From: Oscarella lobularis
Lineage: Eukaryota; Porifera; Homoscleromorpha; Homosclerophorida; Oscarellidae
NCBI RefSeq assembly: GCF_947507565.1
Contig: NC_089176.1
Span: forward strand, 3,782,001 to 3,846,000
Reading direction: 5' to 3'
DNA length: 64,000 nt
The translations under genes were made by a program, and so were the position numbers. This document shows, piece after piece, positions 9,059-20,713 of this stretch (within the stretch, counting starts at the first letter, position 1; every line of letters begins with the position of its first letter). The notes below the pieces were generated by a model, which saw only the letters and a program-made list of their open reading frames with translations, had not been told where the DNA came from and searched no databases.

Positions 9059-10130
9059 GAAAATGGTGGAGCGTTGAACTCGGATTGCATGCAATGTGCT
9101 AGTAGCGCGTATATTTTAGTGTGATTGTCTACGTGTGCGTCAGTCAGTGTGTCCGTGTGACGAAAGACAGCTGTTTATATTTGTTCTCAATCATCCGAGT
9201 TATTATGAAAGGTTTTCTGCATAGTCCGAGTGTACAGCAAAATTCGCGCTTTCCGCGCGCGCTACCAGTGCGTCATTCCCTGCGTGATTTTTTCTGTTCC
9301 TTTCTTTCGGTCACAGTAGATCTAGTTCAGTACAGGTGAAGTCATGTTTTTGCGCGCTCGCTCAGTCAACCAGCACGTCATTCATGTACATTACCCAGTC
9401 TTAACTCTCGTCCGAGTCGTCGAAATTCTGTCAGCTACAGTAGTCTATCTGTCGCCGCGCCGAAACGCAAGGAACTGCCGAAACGTTCCCTCTTCACGCG
9501 CGCTAGGCCTAGCCTGGGTCGAGTGAGGCTGAGCAAGCACTCCGATCCTTGATTGTGGATTTTTAGAAAGCGTGCTCCTAGCTGTAAGCAGCGACGGTAG
9601 ACCTTTAGTCGCTAAAGAGTGGCGGCGCTTTAGGTCTGTCGACTGCCCAGACTCGACAGCTGCTGCGGGCTTTGACTGTACTGTGAGTGCATTGCTTTTT
9701 GTGAAGAGTTTCTTCCGCCACTGTCGATGGGGCTCCCGACTGGGGCCCCGCCTGTTTGGCGAGGTTCGCCGAGCTCGTACCAGGAAATGCTTGCCAGAAA
9801 GTGCTGGCAGTGCGTCAAGTGGACGGATGCGGCTCTGGAGGTGTTTGCTCTCCCTAGATGAGCTTCATGACGTCTCATTAGAGCCTCCCAGACAGTGGGT
9901 GTAATTGAATTTCACTTCGTGTTTGCGGGGGACAGAGGTGGGCAGCGACGACGGGGCAGAGGGGTTTCTTATCTTGGCGGCTTCCCTGTATGCTTTCACA
10001 GAGACGGTTGGAGTGCAGCGGCTTCTCTTTCGTTTTTCGTCAGTATCGTCACATTACGTGTAGCTGGCGCTCTCTTTCCCTGAAAAGATATAGTTACTGA
10101 ACCTCCTTCCTGTAACGTCATTTTTCAAAT
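9059..10130. other. Intergenic region between the CA array and the coiled-coil gene
   Basis: The first 150 bases match the CA 3' flank. The rest has no convincing coding frame; open frames near 9572-9904 lack family resemblance or splice partners. The final part should contain the promoter of the coiled-coil gene, but I see no clear TATA box. Confidence 0.4.
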
Positions 10131-13100
10131 ATGTCGTCGAATAAAGCTTTAGCTAAAATGCCCGGAATTGCTCAAAGAGTGCAAGCTGCTGATACTGAGA
10201 GAAAAACTGCTGATGGTACCGCTGCTAATGAAAAACATCAAGAATCTGATGCTGGTAGTACCAGTACAGATCAAAACGTTGACGCTAAACATGCTGCTGG
10301 CGCTGAAGCTGTTGCTGGTAGTCTCCGTGCTGATGAAAACAGTGAAAGTGAACATGCTGATAGTTCCAGTACTGATGATTGGGTAGATGTTTGTAATGAC
10401 AGTGGCAGCACTTCTGTTCAACAGCCTTCAAAAACTTTGTCACATACCGTTGTACTGCTATCTGGTTTTGTTACGCGAGCAACTGATTTGATTTTGAGCC
10501 ATTGGGTCTTTCATATCGGAACTCTTTGTAAAAGCCTGAAGTCATCAGAGAACTGTTTTAAAGAGAACCCAAAGGAATTTTTAAAAATTAATGAAGGATT
10601 AGAAAAACTGGTTGGGCTATTGTTAGAAGTAAGAGGTGAATGGGAAACTTTTCATTGCGTACAAGGAGACGATAGAAAATCTGACATCAGTCAAACTGTT
10701 GCAAACTTGATGGCCGAGATGCATCAGAAGTCTGAAAAGAAAGTGAATAAAATCGCTGAGTTACTGGGCGATCTTTCTGGTTTCCCGGTTTTCATGAGAC
10801 ATGACTTGGATGAACAAATTGCACATCTTACTAGCCTTGTTGAACAACGTCAGGCAAAACGCCCAGATTTGAAATCAGTGCACGGTGCAATTGACACGGC
10901 GAAAGATCAAGCAGATAACGTCGAAACTAATGCATCCGTTTTGAGGCAGATTAGTGAAGAAAGGATATCAGATTTAGAAAAGATAATATCTGATCATGAA
11001 AAGACGAGGCTGAACCAAGCAGAGAGCTTTAAAACAAGTGTCTCTGTTTTGGACCAAATGGTTCATCAGAAAGAAATAATTGGAGATCTACAGAGATCAT
11101 TAGCTGATTCGCGCAAAGAAAAAGAAGAGCTTCTTGCGCTTAGGTCAGGCATTGTTGAGGAACTACGAAGTTCTCTACTCCATTTAGTAAGTGATACCAC
11201 GGCTAAGCTCGGCTCTGCTTGTCATGAGCAAACAGAAAAGGCATTTTCTGATCTGAAAAAACAGATTCATGAAAATGTACAGCATCAGTTGACCAAAGGT
11301 GCTGGTAAAGAAAAGCAGGAGCTAGAGAAAACTCTAGCGGAAACGAAGGTAAAGCTTGAGCAATCCGAAGAAGATCGAGCGAAGCTGAAAAAAAACGTTC
11401 ACGATGCAGATGACGCCAAGTCGCATACTCGTGAAGAAAACGAAAAGTTGACAGCGACTCTTGCGGAAAAGGAGGAGGAACTTAGGCGGTGTAAGGACAC
11501 TGTGTCGAATACTCGTAAAGAAAACGAAAAGCTGACAGCGACTCTTGCAGAAAAAAAGGAGGAACTTAGGCGGCGTGAGGACACTGTGTCGAATACTCGT
11601 AAAGAAAACGAAAAGCTTACAGCGACTCTTGCGGAAAAGGAGGAGGAACTTAGGCGGTGTGAGGACACTGTGTCGAATAGTCGTAAAGAAAACGAAAAGC
11701 TGACAGCGACTCTTGCAGAAAAAAAGGAGGAACTTAGGCGGTGTGAGGACACTGTGTCGAATACTCGTAAAGAAAACGAAAAGCTTACAGCGACTCTTGC
11801 GGAAAAAAAGGAGGAACTTAGGCGGCGTGAGGACACTGTGTCGAATACTCGTAAAGAAAACGAAAAGCTTACAGCGACTCTTGCGGAAAAAAAGGAGGAA
11901 CTTAGGCGGTGTGAGGACACTGTGTCGAATACTCGTAAAGAAAACGAAAAGCTTACAGCGGCTCTTGCGGAAAAGGAGGAGGAACTTAGGCGGTGTGAGG
12001 ACACTGTGTCGAATACTCGTAAAGAAAACGAAAAGCTTACAGCGACTCTTGCGGAAAAAAAGGAGGAACTTAGGCGGTGTGAGGACACTGTGTCGAATAC
12101 TCGTAAAGAAAACGAAAAGCTGACAGCGACTCTTGCAGAAAAAAAGGAGGAACTTAGGCGGCGTGAGGACACTGTGTCGAATACTCGTAAAGAAAACGAA
12201 AAGCTTACAGCGACTCTTGCGGAAAAGGAGGAGGAACTTAGGCGGTGTGAGGACACTGTGTCGAATAGTCGTAAAGAAAACGAAAAGCTTACAGCGACTC
12301 TTGCGGAAAAAAAGGAGGAACTTAGGTGGTCTGAAGAAAACCGAACTAGTCTTGAGAAGAAGGTTTCTGCGTATTCGGAAAAGGAGAGAGTCATGGAAAG
12401 TAGTATTCGCGATCTAAGAGTTAAATTGAGTGAAGCAGAAACGTCTCATAAACAAAAAGAAAAATCGTCTCGTTTGGAATGTACTAAACTAAGTGGAAAA
12501 AATCAAGAGCTCAATCGTTGTCTGACCGAAACAAAAAAGAAAACCGATGACCTTCAACTAAAGGTAGATGAATTGAAAATTGACGAGACGCAACACAAGT
12601 TCAGCCTTAAACAACAAGAAAAAGAGTTAGAAGGCATGAAATGTCAATTGTCAGAGAAGCAAACATCTCTGGAAGTAGAGAAAGCGTCAGTGAAAAAGCT
12701 TGCTTCACGTGTAGATGAATTAACGAACCAGTTAAGTCAAAAGGAAAGACGCTATGAAGAATTGCAGATCAAATCTGAAACGTCTCTTACCGAAGCTAGA
12801 AAACGATGCACTTCCTTGGAAGCACAAATACAGAAACTAACTAAAGACTGCTTGCTCGCAAGAGCTAGGTACGTAGATCTTCTCCGAGTGTGTGAACCCC
12901 AAAATAGCTATTTTCGTGGACAACTGGGTGTGTCGTTTGAAACCTCAGAGGAAAAAAATAAGTATCAGTTTATAGCAAAAGGCGTTGTAAAGGAGCTAAG
13001 TCTGGAAGGAGCTGGAATTGTCATGAACCCTCAACCGAATGATAGACTGGATTTCGTTGTTCACTTCGCGAAGTCTGGAACAGGACGTGCAGTCAATTTG

Positions 13101-13497
13101 GATCCTGCTAAGCGAACAGCTTTTCGGTGCAGTGAGTGCAACATTTAACTGACCTTGATGATATGTTCATTGTATCTTTAGAAAATGTTGTACTTATTCT
13201 GCTAAGACCTGGCAAAAATGAAAAAGTCTTTGACCTGCTTTTCACGGACAGAAGTGAATATTCCGGTATAAGACTGGGGCAGGATGATGAAGAACGTGCT
13301 GTTGTTCATCTGCTCCAGTGGGAAGGAAAGCTGGTTGATTCGGAACTCAATAAAAAGAATCTGGAGTTGCTCAAACGACTAGTTGACAAGACGTCACCTC
13401 AAGTAAGCTCTGTTATTTCTTCTTCTATAAATTGGTAAATCGTTATGTTATTATGTAGCTGCTTAGTCCTGTTGAGGGTCTTCCCAAAATGAAATAG
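10131..13497 (+). CDS. Giant coiled-coil protein with C-terminal GKN domain
   Basis: Exons 10131-13131, 13182-13402 and probably 13459-13497; about 1,085 residues. Acidic Ser/Thr-rich N-terminus (1-100), then a long heptad-rich region. Eleven 28-residue repeats (unit begins NTRKENEKLTATLAEKKEEL) occupy about residues 432-740, followed by more coiled coil. The last ~180 residues are the GKN domain: LGVSFETSEEKNKYQF, DFVVHFAKSGTGRAVNLD, then VVLILLRPGKNEKVFD, EYSGIRLGQ, VVHLLQWEGKLV. The phase-1 intron inside the domain and the donor after the final Pro-Gln match the other GKN genes. If the last donor is not used, translation stops at 13438. Likely a scaffold or oligomeric protein; function unknown. 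Confidence 0.8.
11424..12347 (+). repeat. Eleven tandem 84-bp coding repeats
   Basis: Units of 84 bp with very few differences, within the coiled-coil gene. Variants (EKEEE versus KKEEL, RRRED versus RRCED, NSRK versus NTRK) recur in the same order, showing multi-unit duplication. The length is a multiple of three, so gain or loss of units preserves frame. Confidence 0.95.
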
Positions 13498-14443
13498 GCC
13501 TGCAGTACTCTTGGTCAGACGCATCTTGTTTGTTTTACGTACACCCACTCCATGTTAGATGCAACAACGTACTTTCTACTTTTAGTATCGTGAAAGCTGT
13601 ATGAACACTTGTTCCAATACACATAATGTTGTGTGATCTTATGAACAGAGTCTTGGTAGCCGTTTAGAGGAGGAAAATATGGAAGATGACTAGGTGAGAA
13701 GAAGCCTGTTCGACTTACGAAACTACCACGTGTAAGCTGAAGAAGATCACTGCCTATTTTGACGTCTCTTTTGACAGAAGACGGCAACAAGGAAACGACA
13801 AGAAGAAAGAAGGCCTCCAGGAAGTAAGAGCGTTGGAGTCCTGCCTTTAGTTTTGCCAGGTAAGGAGAAAGAGGAGGAGGAGGAAAGAAGGAGGAGACGG
13901 AGGAGGAGAAAGAAGAGGAGGAAGTCATCTGTGATTCAAATTCTGAGTTGACAGGAGAGGGAGCTAGTGAGAAAGCAAAACAACAAGGTAGGAGGGTAGA
14001 AGCGTTGGAGTCTGATTTTAGCCAGCTGTTCAATCCGTTGAGGGAGGGGGAGTATGAGGCAGGAGTGTCGGTCGGGCTATAGCCACCTGGCATCGCTTCA
14101 CGTAAGATAGAGGGAAAGGAGATAGATAGATGTGATGGAAGGTTCAAAACAAAATGCTTCTTTTGCTCGAGCAGATTCACAAAGTCAAATGCGGCATAAT
14201 CAAAGAGAACCGCACCACGTCAATTAAGCTAATGCCTATGCTCACAGCCCTCCCGGAGAAAGATGATAACGAAGACTTGGGAGGCCTTGATAATTTTGGC
14301 GCATGAATTGGGGGAGAGCATTCCGTGAACGTCTCGACGCTAAGGAGGGGTAAAGAGGGGGAGGATCGACTAGATAAGCTTTGAGATAGAGTAACGGCAC
14401 CTTCTGTTTTCGCTCATTCTTTAGCATCAGAATCTGACGACGA
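13498..14443. other. Intergenic region with purine-rich tract
   Basis: No gene seen. A GA-rich stretch (GGAGGAGGAGG...) lies at about 13870-13930. A related but different purine-rich tract lies near 17090-17165. Confidence 0.4.
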
Positions 14444-15710
14444 ATGGCGGACATCTCTAACCTTGACGATGATTTGATTGACATCACTGTTGGCTATTCC
14501 AAAAGTTCTACAAGAAAGCTTGGGGAAAAAGACGTACTTAAAGTCACTCTCAAGAACAATAACGAAGATGCCATTCCAGAACAGAGAATTATTCTTAGAC
14601 CAAATAAGTACTATCGATATGCTATGGCAGTTATTTCCCAAGTAGAAGCTCATGAAGAGGTATCGGTTGAGCTTGAGGTAGACGTGAAAGAGCCAGGAAC
14701 TCGTCGAATAACCGACCTCTGCCAGTCCTTTGAAATTGAATTCCAGACGATTAACAGGACAATAACCACGGAAACCAAGATTGGTAAGATAAAATTTCTC
14801 CTGTCCTCTGTGCTTAATTAATTTCCTGCCGACTGCAGCTAACTACAACCAAGGTCTTGGCGATTATTGTCCTCAGACCTTGCTGTCTCGTGCTGGGAAG
14901 GATCCAACGGAAATAAAGCATTACAACATCTTACTGTTCGGAGTAGCCGGCGCAAGTAAATCTTCATTCATAAATACATTGCTCACTATGCTTCAGGATG
15001 AAAACAAGCAGGCTCTTTCCCGGAGTGCTGTTACAGGAGGCGGTGCTGAACATGCTACTCAGAAGATTACTCGCTACGACGTTAAGGCCGTGCATCCTTA
15101 CCTCCATTTCAACTTATGGGATACATGGGGGTTGGACAAAAATAATTATGATGCGTACCAAGTTAGTTTGCTAATGAAGGGCAAACTTCCCCCAAATTGG
15201 ACTATGAACACTGACTTTGAGCGGCATTCTGCCAAATTTGACGAACTGCTCAAAAAAGAAACCCTTTTCACCCAGATGCATGCTGTCATTTTCTTTGTGC
15301 CTCAGGGAAGTCTTACCGATCTTGACAGTGATGATGTGGCAAGAATTCGGCAGATGTTCCAATGTCTGATCCAAGAAGAATACAATCCGCTAGTAATCCT
15401 CAGCAAGGTGGATGAAGTAGTTGAGGCGGTGCGTGAAGACCCATTTCATCCCAACGAAGAAATTGAAAAAATGAGGCACGCAGCGGCAACCTTGTTTCAA
15501 ATTGGTCTAAACAGCGTCCGCTATACAGTCAACTACCTTTACGAATCTTCGAGAAATTGGAAAATAGAAGCACTGGCTCATCAAAACCTAACAGCTGCAC
15601 TTGAGGTGTGTGAGTCGTTTGTGGAGGCTCGTCTGATGCGATTTGGAAAAGTCGGCGAGAAAGGTGTCGTCGATGACGACGGACTTGTCTGGCCAGACGA
15701 AACATCTTAA
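14444..15710 (+). CDS. IFI44-like GTPase 1
   Basis: Exons 14444-14783 and 14839-15710; 403 residues. An N-terminal beta-rich domain (about 1-110: GYSKSSTRKLGEKD, PEQRIILRPNKYY, RRITDLCQSFEIEF) precedes a GTPase-like domain: P-loop GVAGASKSSF at about 148, switch-region DTWG (LWDTWGLDK), a G4-like LSKVDE and a C-terminal VNYLYES. Order and motifs resemble the interferon-induced IFI44 family, but the N-terminal domain is not TLDc and the P-loop has Ser where Gly is usual (GxxxxSKS). Paralogs at 19311, 20714 and 31130 share the phase-1 intron between the two domains. Probably a defence-related nucleotide-binding protein (inference). Confidence 0.8.
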
Positions 15711-15897
15711 CTTTCAGGTGACTTGAGACGGATTGATCGTTCTTGTTTCTTGATTGCACCCTCTTCCCTTAATCGTTGATGGCTGTTATTCTTGTGTCCG
15801 TTCAGTTTTTTTCTTTCTGAATTATTAAACAAAACAAAATACTAGTAAACCGCAACGTACGTTCCCAGGAAAAATCGCACAGTAAAAATTCTATTAT

Positions 15898-17014
15898 TCA
15901 AGTTCTGTTTTTATGAAACTGATTGAAAAAAGCTTGTTTCTTGCACCAAGTGAGAATAACGCCGACACGCAAATCTCTCTTAAAGCTGGCTTCGCCTAGA
16001 TCATCAAAACGAGGCAAGCTTTGTACCTCCACTCTCGGGTTACACTCAACTTTTAGGAGTTTTTTTACGTCCACAATAGTTTTTTCCTCCGATCTAACAC
16101 AGAGAAAAACAGGAGGTTTACTCGTGGTCTGGTCGCTCAGGAAGCGGGTAAGATAGCGGAGAACGCCAGGCCTCTGCTCTGTTGTCTCTAATTCGTTAAT
16201 AACAATGACGAAAGCGTGAACTGGGTGAGTCGTTTCGTCACAAAACAGAGCGTTCTCTTTGAACAGCTTCTGCAGCTCTTCACTTTCAGCTGTTTTTTGC
16301 GTGATGGGAGTTGCTTTGAAGAAGGTGAGGGGTACGTTCGCAAATTCTCTCAGATTGTAACTTTCGTAAGTAACGCGTCCGCTATCACATGATTGAAAAG
16401 TCGGCTTTTTAGGGGCTACAGCCCACAGTTTCCTTTGGACAAGGGTTTTACTCAGCAACGTGTAGAACATGTTGATTAGCATAGCTTTCCCCGAGAGCGG
16501 GGCACCGAGAATGCAGATGTTGTAATGATTCTCCGAGTCACCGCTGGCGCACAGATCGCCCATGAAGTGGCCTGAATATGTAGCTTGTTAGACTGCGATA
16601 TAGGGGCGCGATTCGTGTAGCAGTACCAATTTCTAGTTTCACCTCCCATTTCCAGTCGTTGTAGCTCAAAGCGAGAGAAGGAGGTATATTTTCCAGCTTC
16701 AAGTCTTTTCCCAGATTCAAGCATATCTTTGTGCGTAGACTATGTCCGTTAAAAGCGTCAACCGATTCGACCATCGGTCTAGCTTCAGCAAACAGAGGAG
16801 GAAGCCTTAGTGCCATTATTGCACGGGGTAACATTTTAGCAGTTTCGTTTCTAACTTCAACTTCAAAATCTATCCCCCTAGTTCTTTTGCCTTTGTCGTT
16901 TGTGGCCCTTATTGAAATAGGAGTGTCACAAAGAAAGACGCTGACAGAGACGCCTTTTGGACATCCCTCCTGTGGAATCGATTCAAGTCGAACGGTTCTT
17001 TTCATAATCTGCAC
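15898..17014 (-). CDS. Degenerate IFI44-like GTPase (pseudoenzyme)
   Basis: Exons (minus) 17014-16627 and 16571-15898; 353 residues. Same two-domain layout and the same phase-1 intron as GTPase 1, ending the first exon in LEI. The P-loop is GAPLSGKAML, with Ala in place of the Ser/Thr that coordinates Mg. The DTWG switch is absent (that position reads FFKATPIT), and no NKxD-type motif is visible (FLCVRSEEK). Ends in KKQAFFNQFHKNRT. Transcribed towards GTPase 1 (tail to tail). Intact frame and splice sites argue for a retained pseudo-GTPase rather than a dead gene. Confidence 0.7.
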
Positions 17015-17246
17015 TTGTTGTGTTGGACGGCTTCTTTAGGGGTTCTTTGAAAGGCCAGAGATATGGAACTGCGAAGTGTGGAGGATGACACTAGGAGGGG
17101 GAGAGACGAAGAGGAGGATGGAGTGGAGGAGGATAACGAGGAGGGAGATAGAAGTAAGGAGGATAAATTGTGCATCTCTTACATTAACATAAGCAAATTT
17201 GATAAAGAAAGGTGTTGTCTCTCTTGAGACGTCATCTATCTCTAAG

Positions 17247-17958
17247 ATGGGCGCCAAAAACTCACAGGAGTTAAGCAACGAGAAAGACCATGACACTCCG
17301 GCTAAAAAAGAATATTTAAATCTTGATAATGATGGTAAAGGGGCTCTTTATACTCAAATGCGTACTTGGTTGCAAAAAAGGGCAAGCGAAACAATGAGAA
17401 AGAAATCGTCCAAAAAGAAAATTGAAAAGTTTGGACTGTTACTCTGTGAAATTCAGCCAAAGCTGTTGAAATTGATAGAAGAGTCTAGCGTGCAACAGCA
17501 AGAGCATCGTTTTGGAGTCACTGTTGTTTGGGAAGAAAGAATGAACGTGGGAAAGTACAAGGATATTTTACAAGAAGCTCTTCAGTTGTCTGCCGCAGAA
17601 GAAGTAGGGCAGCAGGAAAAAGGTCCATGCCTGTTTGTTTATAGGTCAACCACCGGAAGGCTGACAGACGTCGATCTGAAACCAATGGAGCGTTTTGAAG
17701 GTTTGCTACTGAAGGACCCTTGACACATTTCAAGCTCTCTCTTTTTAAGGTCCAAAAGCTGTACTGGTTCTAAGACCAGGAAGAAATCCCAAGGCTTTTC
17801 CTGACAACGAATATGCTGCAATGGAGAAAGGAAGCTGCGAGGTAGCAATACATCTTCTCTACTACAATGAAAAGCTAGAAACAAACAGACAAAATACAAA
17901 GAATTTGACTAGACTTAAAAATTTCTTCCGAAAGCATGGAACGAAACTTACAGATTAG
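17247..17958 (+). CDS. GKN-domain protein with N-myristoylation motif
   Basis: Exons 17247-17700 and 17750-17958; 220 residues. I chose the start giving MGAKNSQEL, which fits the N-myristoylation consensus (Gly2, Ser6); an in-frame ATG at 17199 would hide it. A basic helical region (KKSSKKKIEKF) is followed by a shortened GKN domain: RFGVTVVWEE, PCLFVYRSTTGRLTDVDL, then AVLVLRPGRNPKAFPD and VAIHLLYYNEKLE. The phase-1 intron sits at the same place as in the other family members, but the EYSG motif has diverged. Divergent from the degenerate GTPase gene upstream. Confidence 0.65.
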
Positions 17959-18005
17959 TGTCAAAAGAATGTACATCTATACATCCGGGATTTTGAAACC
18001 GGCAG

Positions 18006-19186
18006 TCAGATAGGACGAGGGTTTCTTCGCGCTGAATACCGTTTTCTCTTGGGAGGAAATATATCTTCAGTCGTATGAGTCTTTTTGCTACGGGATGTTT
18101 CCCACTGTGAGCGAAACTCTTGCCTCAGCTTTTCTCTAACGTCCTTTCGAATTTTCTCGTAGTCTAGCTGAAGCGCCTAAAGCAGAAGAAAGCGTGTTTA
18201 GAAGTGCAGAAAGCAGTGACGTACCCAAGGACACGCTTTCGTAATGAGTTTTTTTAGGGCGTCCACATTTGCATTGTTCAGACTCGACTCTACCCAACAT
18301 CCATCCCAATGCAGAAAATGAAGAATTTCCTTTCTTTCTTTGGAAGTTCCAAGAAATATGCCAGAATGTTCCTCGCTTTGTTGTGGAAAAAACATGGGGA
18401 AGACTCTTTCGTTTTTTCCTGATCGAAGTAGGACAAGAATTACGTTTTCTGTGTCATAAAGAGAACAGCGATGAGCTACTTTCACGCAATGTATTTGCTA
18501 TTACGGCAATCAAGGCCTTTTCTCTGTTCTGGGTCTAGGTTCACTGTTCTTCCACCATCAGTTTTGGCAAAATGCAGAATTACGTCACATCTTCTTTCTT
18601 TTACGGAACCTTCAACTGTTTCATAAGGTACTTCTAAATTCTCTAGTATTCGTATGACTAGGTTTTTATACTTTTCTTCGTACCCAGACCTCTCATATGA
18701 TATACCAACAGTCAGATTTTGCTTATGGCTTGAATGGTGTGAAAGAGTATTGAACTCTGCTTTTATGTGTTTCTCCTCCAGAAATTGGGCATATTCTTCG
18801 TTATACTTGCAATCTTCGCAGTGTTGCTTTGATTCCTGAACAACAGGAACGACAGGCGAGTTTATGTATGTGAATGAGCGGGTGTCAGTGTCTGCATGCG
18901 GCGCTTTTGCGGGCGCTTTTCCCTTTTGACGACCGTGACGCTGTGCAGGTGTGTATCGACTGAAGCTGAACAAGTCCTTTGGGTGTGCCATAACCGTAAA
19001 TCGTCTTTGTTTCCACGTCACGACGGCGGGGTAGACGGCGAGGCCACCTGGTGTTGTTAGCGATAGCGGCGGCACGGCTGGGCGGGGGCGGGGGGGGGAC
19101 GGCGACGGCGACGGCGAGGCCACGTGGTGTTTTTCGCGATAGCGGCTCAATTGATCTATCTGCGGCGCCTCGTCGTGGGTAGGCAT
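18006..19186 (-). CDS. GKN-domain protein with basic C-terminal tail
   Basis: Exons (minus) 19186-18505, 18448-18225 and 18176-18006; 358 residues from the start MPTHDEAPQ (the frame stays open upstream to an ATG at 19351). Proline/serine-rich N-terminus (SPSPSPSPPRPRP), a Cys-containing segment (HCEDCKYNEE), then the GKN domain: LTVGISYERSGYEEKYKN, DVILHFAKTDGGRTVNLD, NVILVLLRSGKNERVF, EHSGIFLG, EILHFLHWDGCWVES. The third exon adds a helix and PPKRKRYSARR, a likely nuclear localisation signal. Head-to-head with GTPase 3 (start codons about 125 bases apart), suggesting a shared promoter. Confidence 0.7.
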
Positions 19187-19310
19187 TGTTTTGACAGAAT
19201 TTCTGGCTAAGGTATGACACGGATTACGTGGGAGAAAGTTGGAGGAGGGAAAAACGGCGGTAACGCAGGTTCTCTCTGCAGTCCTTCTGAACGCAGTCAC
19301 AATCTCACTA

Positions 19311-20571
19311 ATGGCGTCGTCGCTTCCTGACATGCCCGAGGTCTCTTTCAAATATGGCTACGCTGACGAGGCGTCAGGAAGACTTGGCGAAAGAGACTAT
19401 TTCTGGCTTCAAGTCGTCAACGATGGCGTCGATGTAGTGCCTCGACAGAAGCTGTTTTTTGAGGAGAACTGCTATCATCGCAAAGCTGTGGCTGAGATTG
19501 GCGCCGTTTCCGGTCATACGAGCGCTGATCCCGTAATATTTGCGGTCGATGTCAAGAAGAAAGGAGCTGAGTGCACAATACGTCACTTGTGCAAAAACTT
19601 TGTAATAAGGTTTGAAAAAATGGGAAACGTTTTCAAAGGAGAAATTTCCGTGGGTAAGACTGTGAGGTTTTTTGACGCTGCCTACTTCTAATACGCTAAA
19701 TGTTTTAGGAAGCTACAATTACGGTCTGATGGCGCACAAACCAAAGAGTGCACAAATTAGTCACTACAATGTGCTGCTTTTTGGAGAAGCGGGCTCCACG
19801 AAATCCTCGTTTCTCAATACAGTTGCCACTATGCTGCAGAACAGACATGGGCGTACATCAGATTCATCCAAACTCCAAAAGAACGCTCCTGTTGGTGGAG
19901 GAGGTGCTCATGTCACTGAAACCCTTCACTGCTATTCCATGTCAGAGCTGCACGGCTTTCCTATAAATATTTGGGACACGTGGGGACTGACTAGAGATTC
20001 GTACAAGAACATAAAACTTCTTGAGTTACTTGTAAGTGGAAAACTTCCGAGAAATTGGAATTTTAAAAAGCACAGCATTGAGAAATTTAGCGACAAGTTT
20101 GAAAGCGTCAAAGAGACCGAGTGTCTGACTACGGAGATGCACGCAGTAGTCTTCGTTATGCCTCACAGCTACTTGGAAGACGAAAGTGCAGGGGAAGTGG
20201 CTCTAGTGGCCAAAACATTTCAACGCCTCGTCAAGCTGCTCTACAATCCAGTCATTCTGCTATCCAAAGTCGATGAAATTACTCAGGAAATTCGGGACCA
20301 TCCAATAGAAAGATCGGAGCTCCTTCTCGACTTGCGCAAAAAATTCTCCTCTCGCTTTAACATCCCAATGAACAACATCAGCTTTACAGTCAATTACCAC
20401 AACGAAAAAGAGAGGGTCTTCGAGATTGATGCTCTGGCGTACGAAAATATGCAGCTAATTCTGGAATTCTGCTGTTCTTTTGAAGAGTCTCGATTGCTCC
20501 AGTATGGCGACCTTTCGACGAAAAAGACAACTGATGGCGATAATCTAATTTGGGCCGACTCAGAGGAATGA
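19311..20571 (+). CDS. IFI44-like GTPase 3
   Basis: Exons 19311-19653 and 19709-20571; 401 residues. N-terminal beta domain (FKYGYADEASGRLGERDYF, PRQKLFFEENCYH, CTIRHLCKNFVIRFEK), then P-loop GEAGSTKSSF, IWDTWGLT, a helix with EMHAVVFVMPH, LLSKVDEIT, FTVNYHNEKER and C-terminal DGDNLIWADSEE. Very close to the GTPase half of the CARD fusion at 31,130-34,001, whose corresponding start codon is mutated. Divergently arranged with a GKN gene. Confidence 0.82.
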
Positions 20572-20713
20572 AACGTTTCAGAACTGCATGTACTATTAGT
20601 GCTTGTTCCTGGGTTCGATTCATATATTGCACAGTAGACGCGTTCATGTGACGAAATCATGCCTTCGATTTGCAGCAAAGCGCGCTAACGCAACGCCGGC
20701 TCCCGAGTTCCTG

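Noticed and set aside
9572-9904. 110-codon plus-strand frame
   Set aside because: No recognisable similarity, no splice partners, and composition unlike neighbouring genes.
11424-12347. CRISPR array
   Set aside because: Contiguous 84-bp units without spacers, inside a eukaryotic coding exon.
11399-12394. Minus-strand 331-codon frame rich in Ser/Phe over the 84-bp repeats
   Set aside because: Open only because the repeat unit is a multiple of three; the plus-strand coiled-coil frame spans 3 kb and has a conserved C-terminal domain.
13515-14180. 221-codon minus-strand frame rich in Ser/Pro
   Set aside because: Antisense of a purine-rich non-coding tract; no motif and no conserved exon boundaries.
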